A program made the translations under genes and the position numbers. Below are positions 54,311 through 63,877 of a stretch of DNA of 64,000 nucleotides, in pieces. The DNA is from JBFWUM01 sp050247255 (GTDB lineage: Bacteria > Acidobacteriota > Vicinamibacteria > Vicinamibacterales > UBA2999): the NCBI GenBank assembly GCA_050247255.1, contig JBFWUM010000020.1, forward strand, positions 1 to 64,000. The letters run 5' to 3'. The notes under the pieces were generated by a model. The model was given only the letters and a program-made list of their open reading frames with translations. It was not told where the DNA came from and made no database searches. Position 1 is the first letter of the stretch. Every line of letters starts with the position of its first letter.

Positions 54311-54583
54311 ATGGCACAGGACGCGCTCGGAATGGTCGAGACCAGGGGACTGATCGGCTCCGTCGAAGCCGCCGACGCCATGGTCAAGGCCGCCAACGTC
54401 ACCCTCGTCGGCAAGGAGTACATCGGCCAGGGCTACGTCACCGTGCTCGTGCGCGGCGACGTCGGCGCCGTGAAGGCGGCCACCGATGCCGGCGCCGCGG
54501 CCGCGCGCCGCGTCGGCGAGCTGGTGTCGGTGCACGTCATCCCGCGGCCCCACGCCGAGGTCGAGCGGATTCTGCCGAAGTAG
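54311..54583 (+). CDS. Bacterial microcompartment shell protein, BMC-H
   Basis: 90 residues, the standard single-domain length. GMVETRGLIGSVEAADAMVKAANVTL is the canonical BMC opening; VTVLVRGDVGAVKAATDAGA and SVHVIPRPHAEVERIL complete the fold. Hexamers tile the facets of a protein shell. The 28 bases to the next gene, an acylating aldehyde dehydrogenase, are exactly four heptamers. No other shell or signature enzyme is in the window, so this is a satellite of a locus elsewhere or a minimal one. Confidence 0.95.
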   Translation: MAQDALGMVETRGLIGSVEAADAMVKAANVTLVGKEYIGQGYVTVLVRGDVGAVKAATDAGAAAARRVGELVSVHVIPRPHAEVERILPK

Positions 54584-54611
54584 CCGGCAGCGGGCAGCCG
54601 GCAGCGGGCAC
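54584..54611 (+). repeat. Four heptamers, CCGGCAG family
   Basis: CCGGCAG, CGGGCAG, CCGGCAG, CGGGCAC: exactly fills the space between the BMC-H stop and the aldehyde dehydrogenase start. Confidence 0.88.
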
Positions 54612-56339
54612 ATGGCCGTAGTCGCTTCATCCCAGACCGACAAGGACCTCGCCTCCATTGCCGAGGCGCGCACCCTGGCGCGCGCCGCGCGCCAGGCGCA
54701 AACGCAGCTCACCGAACTGTCACAGGCGCAGATCGACGCCATCGTCACGGCCATGGCCGAGGCGGTGACGCCGCACGCCGAGGCGCTGGCCCAGCTGGCC
54801 GTCGAGGAAACCGGCTACGGCGTCGTCGCCGACAAGATCCAGAAGAACCTGTTCGCGTCGCGCCAGGTGTTCGACTTCATCAGGCCGATGAAGACCGTCG
54901 GCGTGATCAACCGGCTCGAGGAGAAGAAGATCGTCGAGATTGCCGAACCCTTCGGCGTCGTCGCGGCGATCGTCCCTTCGACCAACCCGACGTCCACCGC
55001 GATCTACAAGGTGCTCATCGCCTTGAAGGCGCGCTGCGCGATCGTCATCAGCCCGCACCCGTCGGCGGCGCGCTGCATTACGCGCGCGGTGGAGATCATG
55101 GCCGAGGCGGCGGCGCGCGCCGGGGCGCCGGCCGGCAGCATCGGCTGGATGAAGACGGTCACGCTCGAAGGCACGCAGGAGCTGATGAAGGTGCGCGACG
55201 TCGCCGTGATCCTTGCGACCGGCGGCATGGGGCTGGTCCGCGCCGCTTATTCGGCCGGGAAGCCCGCCTATGGCGTCGGTCCGGGCAATGCGCCGTGCTA
55301 CATCGAGCGGTCGGCGGACGTGAAGAAGGCGGCCGGCGACATCCTCACCGGCAAGACCTTCGACAACGGCGTGCTCTGCTCCTCCCCCAACTCAGTGGTC
55401 GTGGACGAGGCGGTGGCCGAAGAGGCGCGCCGCGAGTTCCAGGCGCAGGGGGCGTATTTCATGAACGCCGCCGAGATGGATGCGCTGGCGCGGGTCCTGG
55501 TCACGCCGCAGCGGCTGCCGAACCCGAAGCTGGTCGGCAAGTCGGCGGCGATCATCGCGAAGGACGTGGGACTGCAGGTGCCCGAGGGGACGCGGGCGCT
55601 GATCGCCCCGCTCACCGGTGTCGGCCGCGACTTCCCGCTCTCCATCGAGAAGCTCTGCCCGGTGCTCTCGTGGTACGTGGTCAAGGACTGGACGGAAGGG
55701 TGCGAACGCTGCATCCAGATCCTGCGCTACGGCGGCATGGGACACACCATGTCGATCCATTCGAAGAACGAGGACGTGATCCTGCAGTTCGGCTTGCGGA
55801 AGCCGGCGTTCCGCATCTGCGTGAACACGCCGACGACGCATGGCTCGATCGGGCTGACGACCGGCCTGGACCCGGCGATGACCCTCGGCTGCGGCGGCTG
55901 GGGCGGCAACATCACCTCGGACAACATCTCGCCGAAGCACCTGCTGAACGTGAAGCGCCTCGCTTATGAACTGCGCCCGGCGGTCGCGGCGCCCCGGGAC
56001 ACAGTGCGGCCACGAACCACTCTCCCCAAGAGCCCAGTGAAACCGACCTCCAACGCCATCTCAGCCCAGACGCTCACCGACCGGATCGATCAGTTTCTGT
56101 CGTCGAGGGGGTATAAGGCGCCGGATGCCGGCGTCGGGTTAACCCCCAAGCCCCAAGCCCCAAATCCCAAGCCCCACGGCGCGGAAGCGCCGCTCCCCTT
56201 CGTGTGCGAAGACGATGTGAGGGCCGCGGTCAAGGCGGGACAGAAACTGCTGGTCGACGAGAAAACCATCATCACCCCCGCCGCGCGTGACCTCGGTGAG
56301 GCGCAGAAGGTATTCCTGCAGGCCGGCTGGACCTACTGA
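54612..56339 (+). CDS. CoA-acylating aldehyde dehydrogenase of microcompartment type (EutE/PduP-like)
   Basis: 575 residues; EutE/PduP are about 460. Oxidises an aldehyde to acyl-CoA inside the shell. Cofactor fold: PFGVVAAIVPSTNPTSTAIY near 115; catalytic Cys in DNGVLCSSPNSVVV near 258; TTHGSIGLTTGL and GNITSDNISPKHLLNVKR near the end of the catalytic domain (about 455). A C-terminal extension follows: an amphipathic helix (QTLTDRIDQFLSSRGYK, about 490-507) resembling an encapsulation peptide, a heptamer-encoded Pro-rich stretch, and a segment DDVRAAVKAGQKLLVDEKT then IITPAARDLGEAQKVF. That last motif is reminiscent of N-terminal parts of EutQ/EutT proteins. Confidence 0.92.
   Translation: MAVVASSQTDKDLASIAEARTLARAARQAQTQLTELSQAQIDAIVTAMAEAVTPHAEALAQLAVEETGYGVVADKIQKNLFASRQVFDFIRPMKTVGVINRLEEKKIVEIAEPFGVVAAIVPSTNPTSTAIYKVLIALKARCAIVISPHPSAARCITRAVEIMAEAAARAGAPAGSIGWMKTVTLEGTQELMKVRDVAVILATGGMGLVRAAYSAGKPAYGVGPGNAPCYIERSADVKKAAGDILTGKTFDNGVLCSSPNSVVVDEAVAEEARREFQAQGAYFMNAAEMDALARVLVTPQRLPNPKLVGKSAAIIAKDVGLQVPEGTRALIAPLTGVGRDFPLSIEKLCPVLSWYVVKDWTEGCERCIQILRYGGMGHTMSIHSKNEDVILQFGLRKPAFRICVNTPTTHGSIGLTTGLDPAMTLGCGGWGGNITSDNISPKHLLNVKRLAYELRPAVAAPRDTVRPRTTLPKSPVKPTSNAISAQTLTDRIDQFLSSRGYKAPDAGVGLTPKPQAPNPKPHGAEAPLPFVCEDDVRAAVKAGQKLLVDEKTIITPAARDLGEAQKVFLQAGWTY
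56144..56178 (+). repeat. Five heptamers, GCCCCAA family, inside the aldehyde dehydrogenase gene
   Basis: CCCCCAA, GCCCCAA, GCCCCAA, ATCCCAA, GCCCCAC: 35 bases encoding the Pro/Lys-rich linker TPKPQAPNPKPHG between two parts of the C-terminal extension. Confidence 0.85.
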
Positions 56340-56355
56340 CCCGCTTTAACTGCTG

Positions 56356-56368
56356 AGTCTATTAGACT
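56356..56368. promoter_or_regulatory. Small dyad upstream of mltD
   Basis: AGTCTA-T-TAGACT, a 13-base perfect dyad between the aldehyde dehydrogenase stop and mltD, followed by TTGACC (56374), a possible -35 element. Could be an operator. Confidence 0.4.
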
Positions 56369-56393
56369 TACTGTTGACCGCGTTTTCTACCGA

Positions 56394-58148
56394 ATGGTAG
56401 AGTACGCGGCGATGTTTGTGAGACCGCGCCACGGCCTGTCGGGAGCGATCTGTGCTTTCGGCCTGTTCTCGGCGGCGTGCGCGGCCCGGGCTCCGATGCC
56501 GGCGACCCCGGCGCTCACCGGACCCGCTGCCAGCGCTCCCGCCCCCGCGGCTCCAGCTCCCCAGCCCGTCCTCGACGCCATCGACGACCTGATTGCCCTC
56601 TCCAACCGCCACTTCGCGGCGGGCGAACAGCAGCTGCAGCTCGGACATCTCGAGATGGCCAAGGGCGAGTTCAATCGCGCCCTCGACGTGCTGCTCGTGT
56701 CACCCTACGGCGCGCGGTCGGAACCGCGAATCCGCGAGCACTTCGACCGGCTCGTCGACCGCGTGAGTGCCCACGAGGTGCTCGCCCTGGCCCAGGGGGA
56801 CGGCTTCACCGAGAAGAAATACGACGCGGCATCCATTGACGAGTTGCTGGCGATCACCACGTTCGAGGCGCCACCGGCGTCGGCGGAGGTGGCGCAGGCG
56901 GTGGCCGAGGATCGCGCGCTGCACGACATCGAGATCCCGCTCAACCCGCGAGTGCTCTCCTACGTGCAGCTGTTCACCGGCCGGTTGCGGAGCTACCTCG
57001 AGGAGGGGCTCGGCCGCGGCGCCCGGTTCCTGCCGATGATCCAGGACGTGTTCCGCGCGGAGGGGCTGCCGCTCGACCTCGCCTACATCCCGCTGATCGA
57101 GAGCGCCTTCAAGCCGAACGCGCTGTCCCGCGCGAAGGCCAAGGGGATCTGGCAGTTCATGCAGGGAACGGCGCTCGAGAACGGCCTCAAGCACGACTGG
57201 TACATCGACGAGCGCGCCGAGCCCGAAAAGGCCACGCGGGCGGCGGCGAAGTACCTGAAGACGCTGCACAAGATGTTCAACGGCGACTGGCACCTGGCGC
57301 TGGCGGCCTACAATGGCGGCCCCGGGCGGGTGCAGCGGGCGATGAAGCGGTCGGGCCGCGATGATTTCTGGGCCCTGAGCGCCAGCACCCGGTACTTGCC
57401 GCGCGAAACGCGCGACTACGTCCCGCTGATCCTGGCCGCCTCACTCGTGGCCCGGAACCCGGCCCAGTACGGCATGAACATCGAGCCGTCGATGCCGCCG
57501 TTGTTCGAGACGCTCGTGCTGCCCGCGGCCACGGACATCCGCCGCATTGCGGAATGGGCCGGCGTGGACGTGCAGGCGATCCAGGACCTCAACCCGGAGC
57601 TGCGCCGCTGGACGACCCCGGTGCGCGCCGATTACGTGCTCAAGGTGCCGGCCGGCACCGCGTCGCTGGTCGACGCGCGTCTGGACGAGGCGCAGCCCGA
57701 CGAGCTGGCGGCGCTGAACCGGCACACGGTGAAGAAGGGTGAGACGCTGACGTCGATTGCCCGCAAGCTCCGGGTGAGCCGGGCGGATCTCGCGGAAGCC
57801 AACTACCTGTCGATCCGCGCCCGCGTGACGCCTGGCCAGCAGCTGGTGATCCCGCGCGCGCCGACGCTGCTGCTCGCGGCGCGCACCGAGACGCCGGCGC
57901 CGGATGCCGAATCACGCCAGCTCGACACCGTCGTCGCCGCCTCGAACACGGCGGTCCCTGCTCCGGTGACGCCGGATCGGCCGATCGTCTACCGCGTCAA
58001 GCGCGGCGACACGCTGTCGAAGATTGCCCGGCTGTTCGACACGACGGTGGCGTCGCTCAAGTCGTGGAACCGGCTGCGCAGCAACGCCATCAAGGTCGGC
58101 CAGCGGCTGACCGTCCGGTCAGCCCCCGGGCGCAACGCGACGCATTAG
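56394..58148 (+). CDS. mltD: Membrane-bound lytic murein transglycosylase D
   Basis: 584 residues; a second ATG six codons in is also possible. Lipoprotein signal with lipobox FSAAC. SLT domain about 200-350: catalytic Glu in LAYIPLIESAFKPNALSRAKA, GIWQFMQGTA, ALAAYNGGPGRVQRAM. Two LysM peptidoglycan-binding repeats at the C-terminus: about 443-488 (HTVKKGETLTSIARKLRVSR) and about 530-577 (YRVKRGDTLSKIARLFDTTV). Its stop overlaps, tail to tail, the stop of the coiled-coil gene by four bases. Confidence 0.94.
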   Translation: MVEYAAMFVRPRHGLSGAICAFGLFSAACAARAPMPATPALTGPAASAPAPAAPAPQPVLDAIDDLIALSNRHFAAGEQQLQLGHLEMAKGEFNRALDVLLVSPYGARSEPRIREHFDRLVDRVSAHEVLALAQGDGFTEKKYDAASIDELLAITTFEAPPASAEVAQAVAEDRALHDIEIPLNPRVLSYVQLFTGRLRSYLEEGLGRGARFLPMIQDVFRAEGLPLDLAYIPLIESAFKPNALSRAKAKGIWQFMQGTALENGLKHDWYIDERAEPEKATRAAAKYLKTLHKMFNGDWHLALAAYNGGPGRVQRAMKRSGRDDFWALSASTRYLPRETRDYVPLILAASLVARNPAQYGMNIEPSMPPLFETLVLPAATDIRRIAEWAGVDVQAIQDLNPELRRWTTPVRADYVLKVPAGTASLVDARLDEAQPDELAALNRHTVKKGETLTSIARKLRVSRADLAEANYLSIRARVTPGQQLVIPRAPTLLLAARTETPAPDAESRQLDTVVAASNTAVPAPVTPDRPIVYRVKRGDTLSKIARLFDTTVASLKSWNRLRSNAIKVGQRLTVRSAPGRNATH

Positions 58149-60877
58149 CTCGCCGTCGCGCTCTTCCCTGCTCCCGGCGCCGCCGCCGTGCGTGCGCGCA
58201 GCTGCTTGATGCTCTGCTCGATGCGCTCGGCCAGCTCACGCTCGTGCTGGAGCGTGCGGTGGGTGTTCTGCGCTTCCTGCATCAGGAACTCGAGCCGCGC
58301 CAGCTTGTCGGCGACGTGATCGATTACCGCCTTCTGCTCGCCGAGCGTCTCGAGGTTCACGCGGACGTCCTCGAGCAGGTTCGAGATGAGGCTGGTCTTG
58401 GACTGGACTTCGTCGACGACGACGCGCCGCGCCTCGATGGCGGCGATCTTCTCCTCGGTCGCGCCCGCCGTGGCCAGCAGCGTCTGCACCTGCTGCCGCA
58501 GCGCCGCGACCTCTTCGCGGCGATCGCTGACGAACTGCAGGTCGCTCTTGCTGCGCGCGGAAATCTGGTGCACGTTCTCGACCTCGGCCTTGACCGCGGC
58601 GACGACCGCTTCGCGTTCGGTGATCGCCTTGATCTTCTGGTCGACGTCCGCCGACTTCTGGCCCAGCTCGGCGAGCTTGACCTCCATCGCCGCCACCTTC
58701 TTTTCCGAGAACGCCAGCTGCGCCCGCCGCTGCTCGAGTGACTTGTAGAGCCCCTCGGCGCGCTTGAGCTGATCCTCGACCGCCTCGGCCTGGGCCACCG
58801 CGTCGCGCTGCCGCACCTGGATCCGCGCCAGCTCGGCGATCAGTTCGTCCTTCACCGTGGCGGAGCGGCCAAGCTCCTCGTTCAGCGCCTGCAGCTGCTT
58901 CAGGCGCTCGGCGGCGTCCGTTGCCAGCGTGCGGCCGGTTTCGGCCAGCTCGTTGAGGCGCACCTGCTGCTCGGTGAGCGCCGCCTCGTCGCGGACGACC
59001 TCGTTGAAGCGCGCCTGCGCCTTCTCGAGCTGGGCGCTGAGGCTGTCGAGGCGGTTGGTCAGCGGCATGACCTTCCCCTGCGCGCTGGCCACCGCCTCGA
59101 CCTTCTGCTGCGCGTCGAGCATCTGCGCGATGACACCGTCCACCTGGCTCTTGAGCGTGTCGAGCTCGGTGCGACGCGCCAACTGCTCGGCCAGCTTGCG
59201 ATCGACGTCGACGCTCATCACGTTGAGCGTGTTGAGACGGGCCTCGAGCTTGTCGACGAACTGGATCCGGTTGGTCACGCGGGTGAGCTGCGCGTCGAGC
59301 TCCGAGGCCAGCTCGCCCAGGCGCGTCGCCTGCTTCGTGCCCTCCTCGACCTGCGCCATCTTCCCGAGGATGGCGTCCATCGTCGCCTCGAGCTCCGGCG
59401 TCCGCGCCTTGAACGAGGTGAGGCGATCGCCGAAGGCCTCGAGCGCGGCGCGATCGGCGCCCAGCTTGTCGCGCAGCTGCGCCGCTTCGGCGTGCGCCTT
59501 GTGGAATTCCTGGATCTCCTTGCGCAGCGCGTCGAGATCGGCGCGGCTCTGGCGGAGGCTGTCGTACTGCGCCGCCGTGCGCCTGGTCAGCTCGTCGACC
59601 TGGGTCAGCTTCTCCTGCAGCGAATCGAGGCTGGCCTGCTTCTTCGTCAGGTCGTCGGCGTGTGCGCCGAGCGACTGAAAGTCCTTGCTGAGCGCGTCGA
59701 CGCGCTGGTTCAGCGTCGACAGGTGCTTTTCCTTGGCCGCCAGGGCGTCCATGCGCCCTTCCGACTCGCCGATGGCGGTTTGCAGCGCCCGCAGGCGGTG
59801 ATCGAACGCCTCGAACTCCTTCTTCTCGAGCGCGAGCTTCTCGAGGTTGGTGCGCATCACGTCGACCAGCGCGCGCCCATCCTTCTCGAAGCGCGCCGCC
59901 TCGCGCGCGAACTCGTCGCGCACCTTCGCCGCGGCGTCCGCCTGGGCGTTGGTCGCGGCGACGATCTGCTCGATGCGAGCCACCGTCTCTTCGCTGCGCG
60001 CGGCCTGCTTCAGCCCTTCGTTGAGCTTGTTGACCTGGACGTCCATGCTCCAGACCATCTCGTTCAGGCGGTTGGCCTCGACGACGGCGCGTTCGACCGC
60101 GTGCTTCTGCCCTTCGAGCGCCTTGGCTTTCTGGTTGACGTGCTCGGCCAGGGCGTTGAGCGCGGTGAGCTTCTCCTCGGTCGACTTGCTCAGCTCCTGC
60201 AGCTGCATCAGCGGCCCGAGCTTCTTCTCGACGTCCTTGACCGCCTCGGTCGCGGCGGAGGCGTCTTCCCTGGCGCCGCGCGACGTCTCGCGCAGGGCCG
60301 CGTAGTCCTTCGCGAGCTGGCCGGCGGTGCCGCGCACCTGGTCGAGCTCGCCGCGCAGCGTGGCCGCGCCGTCGACCGACTGCTTGATCTCGGACTGCGA
60401 CTGCCGCAACTGGGTGCGGAACTCCTCGAGCGCCGCGCGCTCCTTCTTCAGCGCATCGACGCTGGCCTGCGTTTCGAGGGCCTGCGACGCCAGCGCCTGC
60501 ACCTGCTGCTTATGCTTCTGCAGCTCGCCGTTGGGAGACAGCAGCTTTTCGGCCGCCTGCTGCGCCTGGGTGGCGGTGTCGATCAGCGATGCCACGCGCT
60601 TCTCCACCTCGGCAAAGGTGTTCGCCCGCCCTTCCAGCGACTCGAGCCGCTTCATCAGGTCGTCGAGCTTGCCGTTGGTCGCCGTCGCCTTTTCATCGAC
60701 CGACTCCAGCGCCTTGCCGATCTGCGACAGCTTCGAGCTGCGCATCGACAGCTGCGTCAGCATGGTCGAGAGCGCGCTGCGCTCCTCGCGCGCGGCGGCG
60801 ATGAGGGCCTGGAGATCCTCGGACTGCTGCTTCTGGCCCTTGCCGCTGCCGGCGAGGCCCTTGATGGCGTCGAGCAT
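58145..60877 (-). CDS. Giant coiled-coil protein of unknown function
   Basis: 910 residues from the ATG at 60877; the frame is open upstream but reads the antitoxin gene region. No signal peptide or membrane helix, so cytoplasmic. Almost the entire length, from about residue 20 to 895, is predicted heptad coiled coil rich in Ala, Glu, Gln, Lys and Leu (for example DAAERLKQLQALNEELGRSA); very few Pro, Gly or Cys. It lacks Walker motifs, so it is not an SMC. The short N-terminus (LDAIKGLAGSGKGQKQ) contains a G-rich piece that is not a proper P-loop. Such proteins can be filament or polarity scaffolds; no family is recognised. Confidence 0.82.
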   Translation of the reverse strand: MLDAIKGLAGSGKGQKQQSEDLQALIAAAREERSALSTMLTQLSMRSSKLSQIGKALESVDEKATATNGKLDDLMKRLESLEGRANTFAEVEKRVASLIDTATQAQQAAEKLLSPNGELQKHKQQVQALASQALETQASVDALKKERAALEEFRTQLRQSQSEIKQSVDGAATLRGELDQVRGTAGQLAKDYAALRETSRGAREDASAATEAVKDVEKKLGPLMQLQELSKSTEEKLTALNALAEHVNQKAKALEGQKHAVERAVVEANRLNEMVWSMDVQVNKLNEGLKQAARSEETVARIEQIVAATNAQADAAAKVRDEFAREAARFEKDGRALVDVMRTNLEKLALEKKEFEAFDHRLRALQTAIGESEGRMDALAAKEKHLSTLNQRVDALSKDFQSLGAHADDLTKKQASLDSLQEKLTQVDELTRRTAAQYDSLRQSRADLDALRKEIQEFHKAHAEAAQLRDKLGADRAALEAFGDRLTSFKARTPELEATMDAILGKMAQVEEGTKQATRLGELASELDAQLTRVTNRIQFVDKLEARLNTLNVMSVDVDRKLAEQLARRTELDTLKSQVDGVIAQMLDAQQKVEAVASAQGKVMPLTNRLDSLSAQLEKAQARFNEVVRDEAALTEQQVRLNELAETGRTLATDAAERLKQLQALNEELGRSATVKDELIAELARIQVRQRDAVAQAEAVEDQLKRAEGLYKSLEQRRAQLAFSEKKVAAMEVKLAELGQKSADVDQKIKAITEREAVVAAVKAEVENVHQISARSKSDLQFVSDRREEVAALRQQVQTLLATAGATEEKIAAIEARRVVVDEVQSKTSLISNLLEDVRVNLETLGEQKAVIDHVADKLARLEFLMQEAQNTHRTLQHERELAERIEQSIKQLRARTAAAPGAGKSATAS

Positions 60878-60979
60878 GGTTCTGTTCCTGCTGGAGTGAA
60901 GTGCGGTAACCCGCGAGTGTCCAAGAGGATAACCGCCGAGCTCGCGTAACTCAACCGCTGCGCAGATCTGTGCAGCAGC

Positions 60980-61018
60980 TTGACCAACTTGACCAACTCT
61001 CGTGGACGATGCTACGGT
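60980..61018 (+). promoter_or_regulatory. Promoter of the Phd/VapC pair
   Basis: A 9-base direct repeat TTGACCAAC (60980-60997) provides the -35 (TTGACC 60989-60994); 18-base spacer; extended -10 TGCTACGGT (TACGGT 61013-61018). The predicted start coincides with the GTG of the antitoxin at 61025, suggesting a leaderless message. The direct repeat could bind the antitoxin. Confidence 0.5.
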
Positions 61019-61024
61019 CGATGC

Positions 61025-61273
61025 GTGGGGAAGACCTTCAACGTCTACGAAGCCAAGGCCCGCTTTTCGGCCCTCGTCGAGGCCGCCGCCGCCGGCGAGG
61101 AAATCATCATCGCCAAGGCCGGCGTGCCGCGCGCGCGTCTCGTCCCCGTCAAGCCGGCCGTCCGTCGTCGTCCCGGCGGCTCGAAGGGACGGATCCACCT
61201 TGCCGGGGACTTCGACGCGCCGCTGCCGGATGAGCTGCTGGATGCGTTCGGCAATCGTGGAGGCCGGCTTTAG
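61025..61273 (+). CDS. Phd/YefM-type antitoxin
   Basis: 82 residues from a GTG. The pattern GKTFNVYEAKARFSALVEAAAAG then EEIIIAKAGVPRARLVPVK is the Phd/YefM DNA-binding fold. The acidic C-terminus (DFDAPLPDELLDAFG) would bind the PIN toxin. The stop codon lies in the loop of a TTNA palindrome (61261-61280), which also supplies the last residues (RGGRL). Confidence 0.88.
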   Translation: MGKTFNVYEAKARFSALVEAAAAGEEIIIAKAGVPRARLVPVKPAVRRRPGGSKGRIHLAGDFDAPLPDELLDAFGNRGGRL

Positions 61274-61280
61274 CCGGCCT
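61256..61280 (+). repeat. TTNA-loop palindrome between antitoxin and toxin
   Basis: GTGG then an 8-bp stem AGGCCGGC with loop TTTA (61261-61280), four bases before the toxin ATG. It replaces any ribosome site for the toxin, so the folded mRNA should limit toxin initiation. Third member of the family seen in dnaE and ptsI. Confidence 0.75.
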
Positions 61281-61284
61281 GTTC

Positions 61285-61659
61285 ATGAAGTTGCTCCTCG
61301 ACACCCACGTCTTTCTCTGGTGGCGGTTGTCCAGCCGCCGGCTCAAGCGCGACGCACGCCAGGCCATCGTCGACGCTGATGTTGTCTGGGTGAGCGCCGC
61401 GTCGGCGTGGGAGATCGCGATCAAGCAGGGCCTCGGGCGTATTCGGCTCGACGATCCCTTCAGCGCGCTCGTTGCCGACAGCCTCTTCACCGAGCTGCCG
61501 GTGACGATGCGGCACACTGAGCGTCTGTCGGCCATCCCGGCGCACCACACCGACCCATTCGACCGGATGCTCGTCGCGCAGGCGGCCACCGAAGGGGCCA
61601 CGCTGGTGACGCACGACCGGCAGTTCGAAGGGTACGGCGTCCCTGTCGTCTGGACCTGA
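61285..61659 (+). CDS. PIN-domain toxin, VapC-like
   Basis: 124 residues. The PIN fold acidic residues are in place: LLLDTHVFLWW (first Asp), SAASAWEIAIKQ (Glu), and DPFDRMLVAQA with LVTHDRQFEGYGV (last two Asp). RNase toxin partner of the Phd-type antitoxin just upstream. No Shine-Dalgarno sequence is available because the hairpin occupies the leader. Confidence 0.92.
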   Translation: MKLLLDTHVFLWWRLSSRRLKRDARQAIVDADVVWVSAASAWEIAIKQGLGRIRLDDPFSALVADSLFTELPVTMRHTERLSAIPAHHTDPFDRMLVAQAATEGATLVTHDRQFEGYGVPVVWT

Positions 61660-61796
61660 CCGGCGCCGATCGCGGGTTTCGCCATCCGCGCCGGCAGTTC
61701 GCCGCGCAGTTCCTGCGCTCTCGTCCCGCCCGACTCGCCGATCGCGCCTGATTCGCACCGATCGTCTCTGACCATCCGATTGCATTGCGCGGCGTC

Positions 61797-63317
<1,521 letters not shown>

Positions 63318-63371
63318 GGCCACGGAGGCACGGAGACTTTTCACCACAAAGGACGCAAAGGACACAAAGGA
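63318..63371 (+). repeat. Left arm of GxxExxY unit: nonamer array
   Basis: Outer part GGCCACGGAG then TTCACC, then three nonamers CACAAAGGA, CGCAAAGGA, CACAAAGGA (63345-63371). Starts at the base after the comM stop. Inverted partner of 63779-63827. Confidence 0.85.
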
Positions 63372-63376
63372 TTTCT

Positions 63377-63766
63377 ATGAAGTACGAGGCCATTCCTGAG
63401 GCCACGGAGGCAGTCGCACGCAGCATCATCGGCGCGGCTATCGCTGTGCACCGGGCCTTGGGCCCCGGCTTTCTGGAGCGCGTGTATCGCGAGGCGCTGT
63501 GTTACGAACTTGCTAGCCGAAGCGTGCCGTTTGAGACCGAGAAGCCGATCGTCGTTCGTTACCGGAACTTGGACATCAAGTGCCAGCGGGCGGACATGGT
63601 CGTTGACGCTCGAGTCATCGTCGAGCTGAAGGCGATCTCTCGGTTGGACGGTATTCATGAAGCGATCGTGATGTCCTATCTCCGAAGCACGCGGCTGCGA
63701 CTCGGATTGCTGATGAACTTCCACGCCCCCACCCTCAAGCAAGGCTTGAAGCGGATCGTGCTGTGA
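63377..63766 (+). CDS. GxxExxY family protein (PD-(D/E)xK-like fold)
   Basis: 129 residues. The naming motif GxxExxY is present as GFLERVYREAL; other family marks are AIAVHRALGPG, LDIKCQRADMVVDARVIVELK (the D and E-x-K resemble a PD-(D/E)xK nuclease core) and a basic C-terminus GLKRIVL. Function is unestablished; nuclease activity is a fold-based guess. The gene is enclosed between inverted nonamer arrays and starts six bases after the left one. Confidence 0.9.
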   Translation: MKYEAIPEATEAVARSIIGAAIAVHRALGPGFLERVYREALCYELASRSVPFETEKPIVVRYRNLDIKCQRADMVVDARVIVELKAISRLDGIHEAIVMSYLRSTRLRLGLLMNFHAPTLKQGLKRIVL

Positions 63767-63778
63767 CCGCCAGTCTGG

Positions 63779-63827
63779 CCTTCGTGTCCTTTGTGCCCTT
63801 TGTGGTGAAGAACTCCGTGGACCTCCC
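63779..63827 (-). repeat. Right arm of GxxExxY unit: nonamer array
   Basis: Three nonamers CCTTCGTGT, CCTTTGTGC, CCTTTGTGG (63779-63805) then GGTGAA and CTCCGTGG. Reverse complement of the left arm over about 45 bases, including TTCACCACAAAGG with no mismatch. Confidence 0.85.
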
Positions 63828-63877
63828 TTGACCGCCCCCAGTGGTGAAGGCGACAATACTTAGCTCGGACTAACTCG

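Noticed and set aside
58145..60877. SMC-type ATPase
   Set aside because: No Walker A, signature or Walker B motif at either end; only coiled coil is visible.
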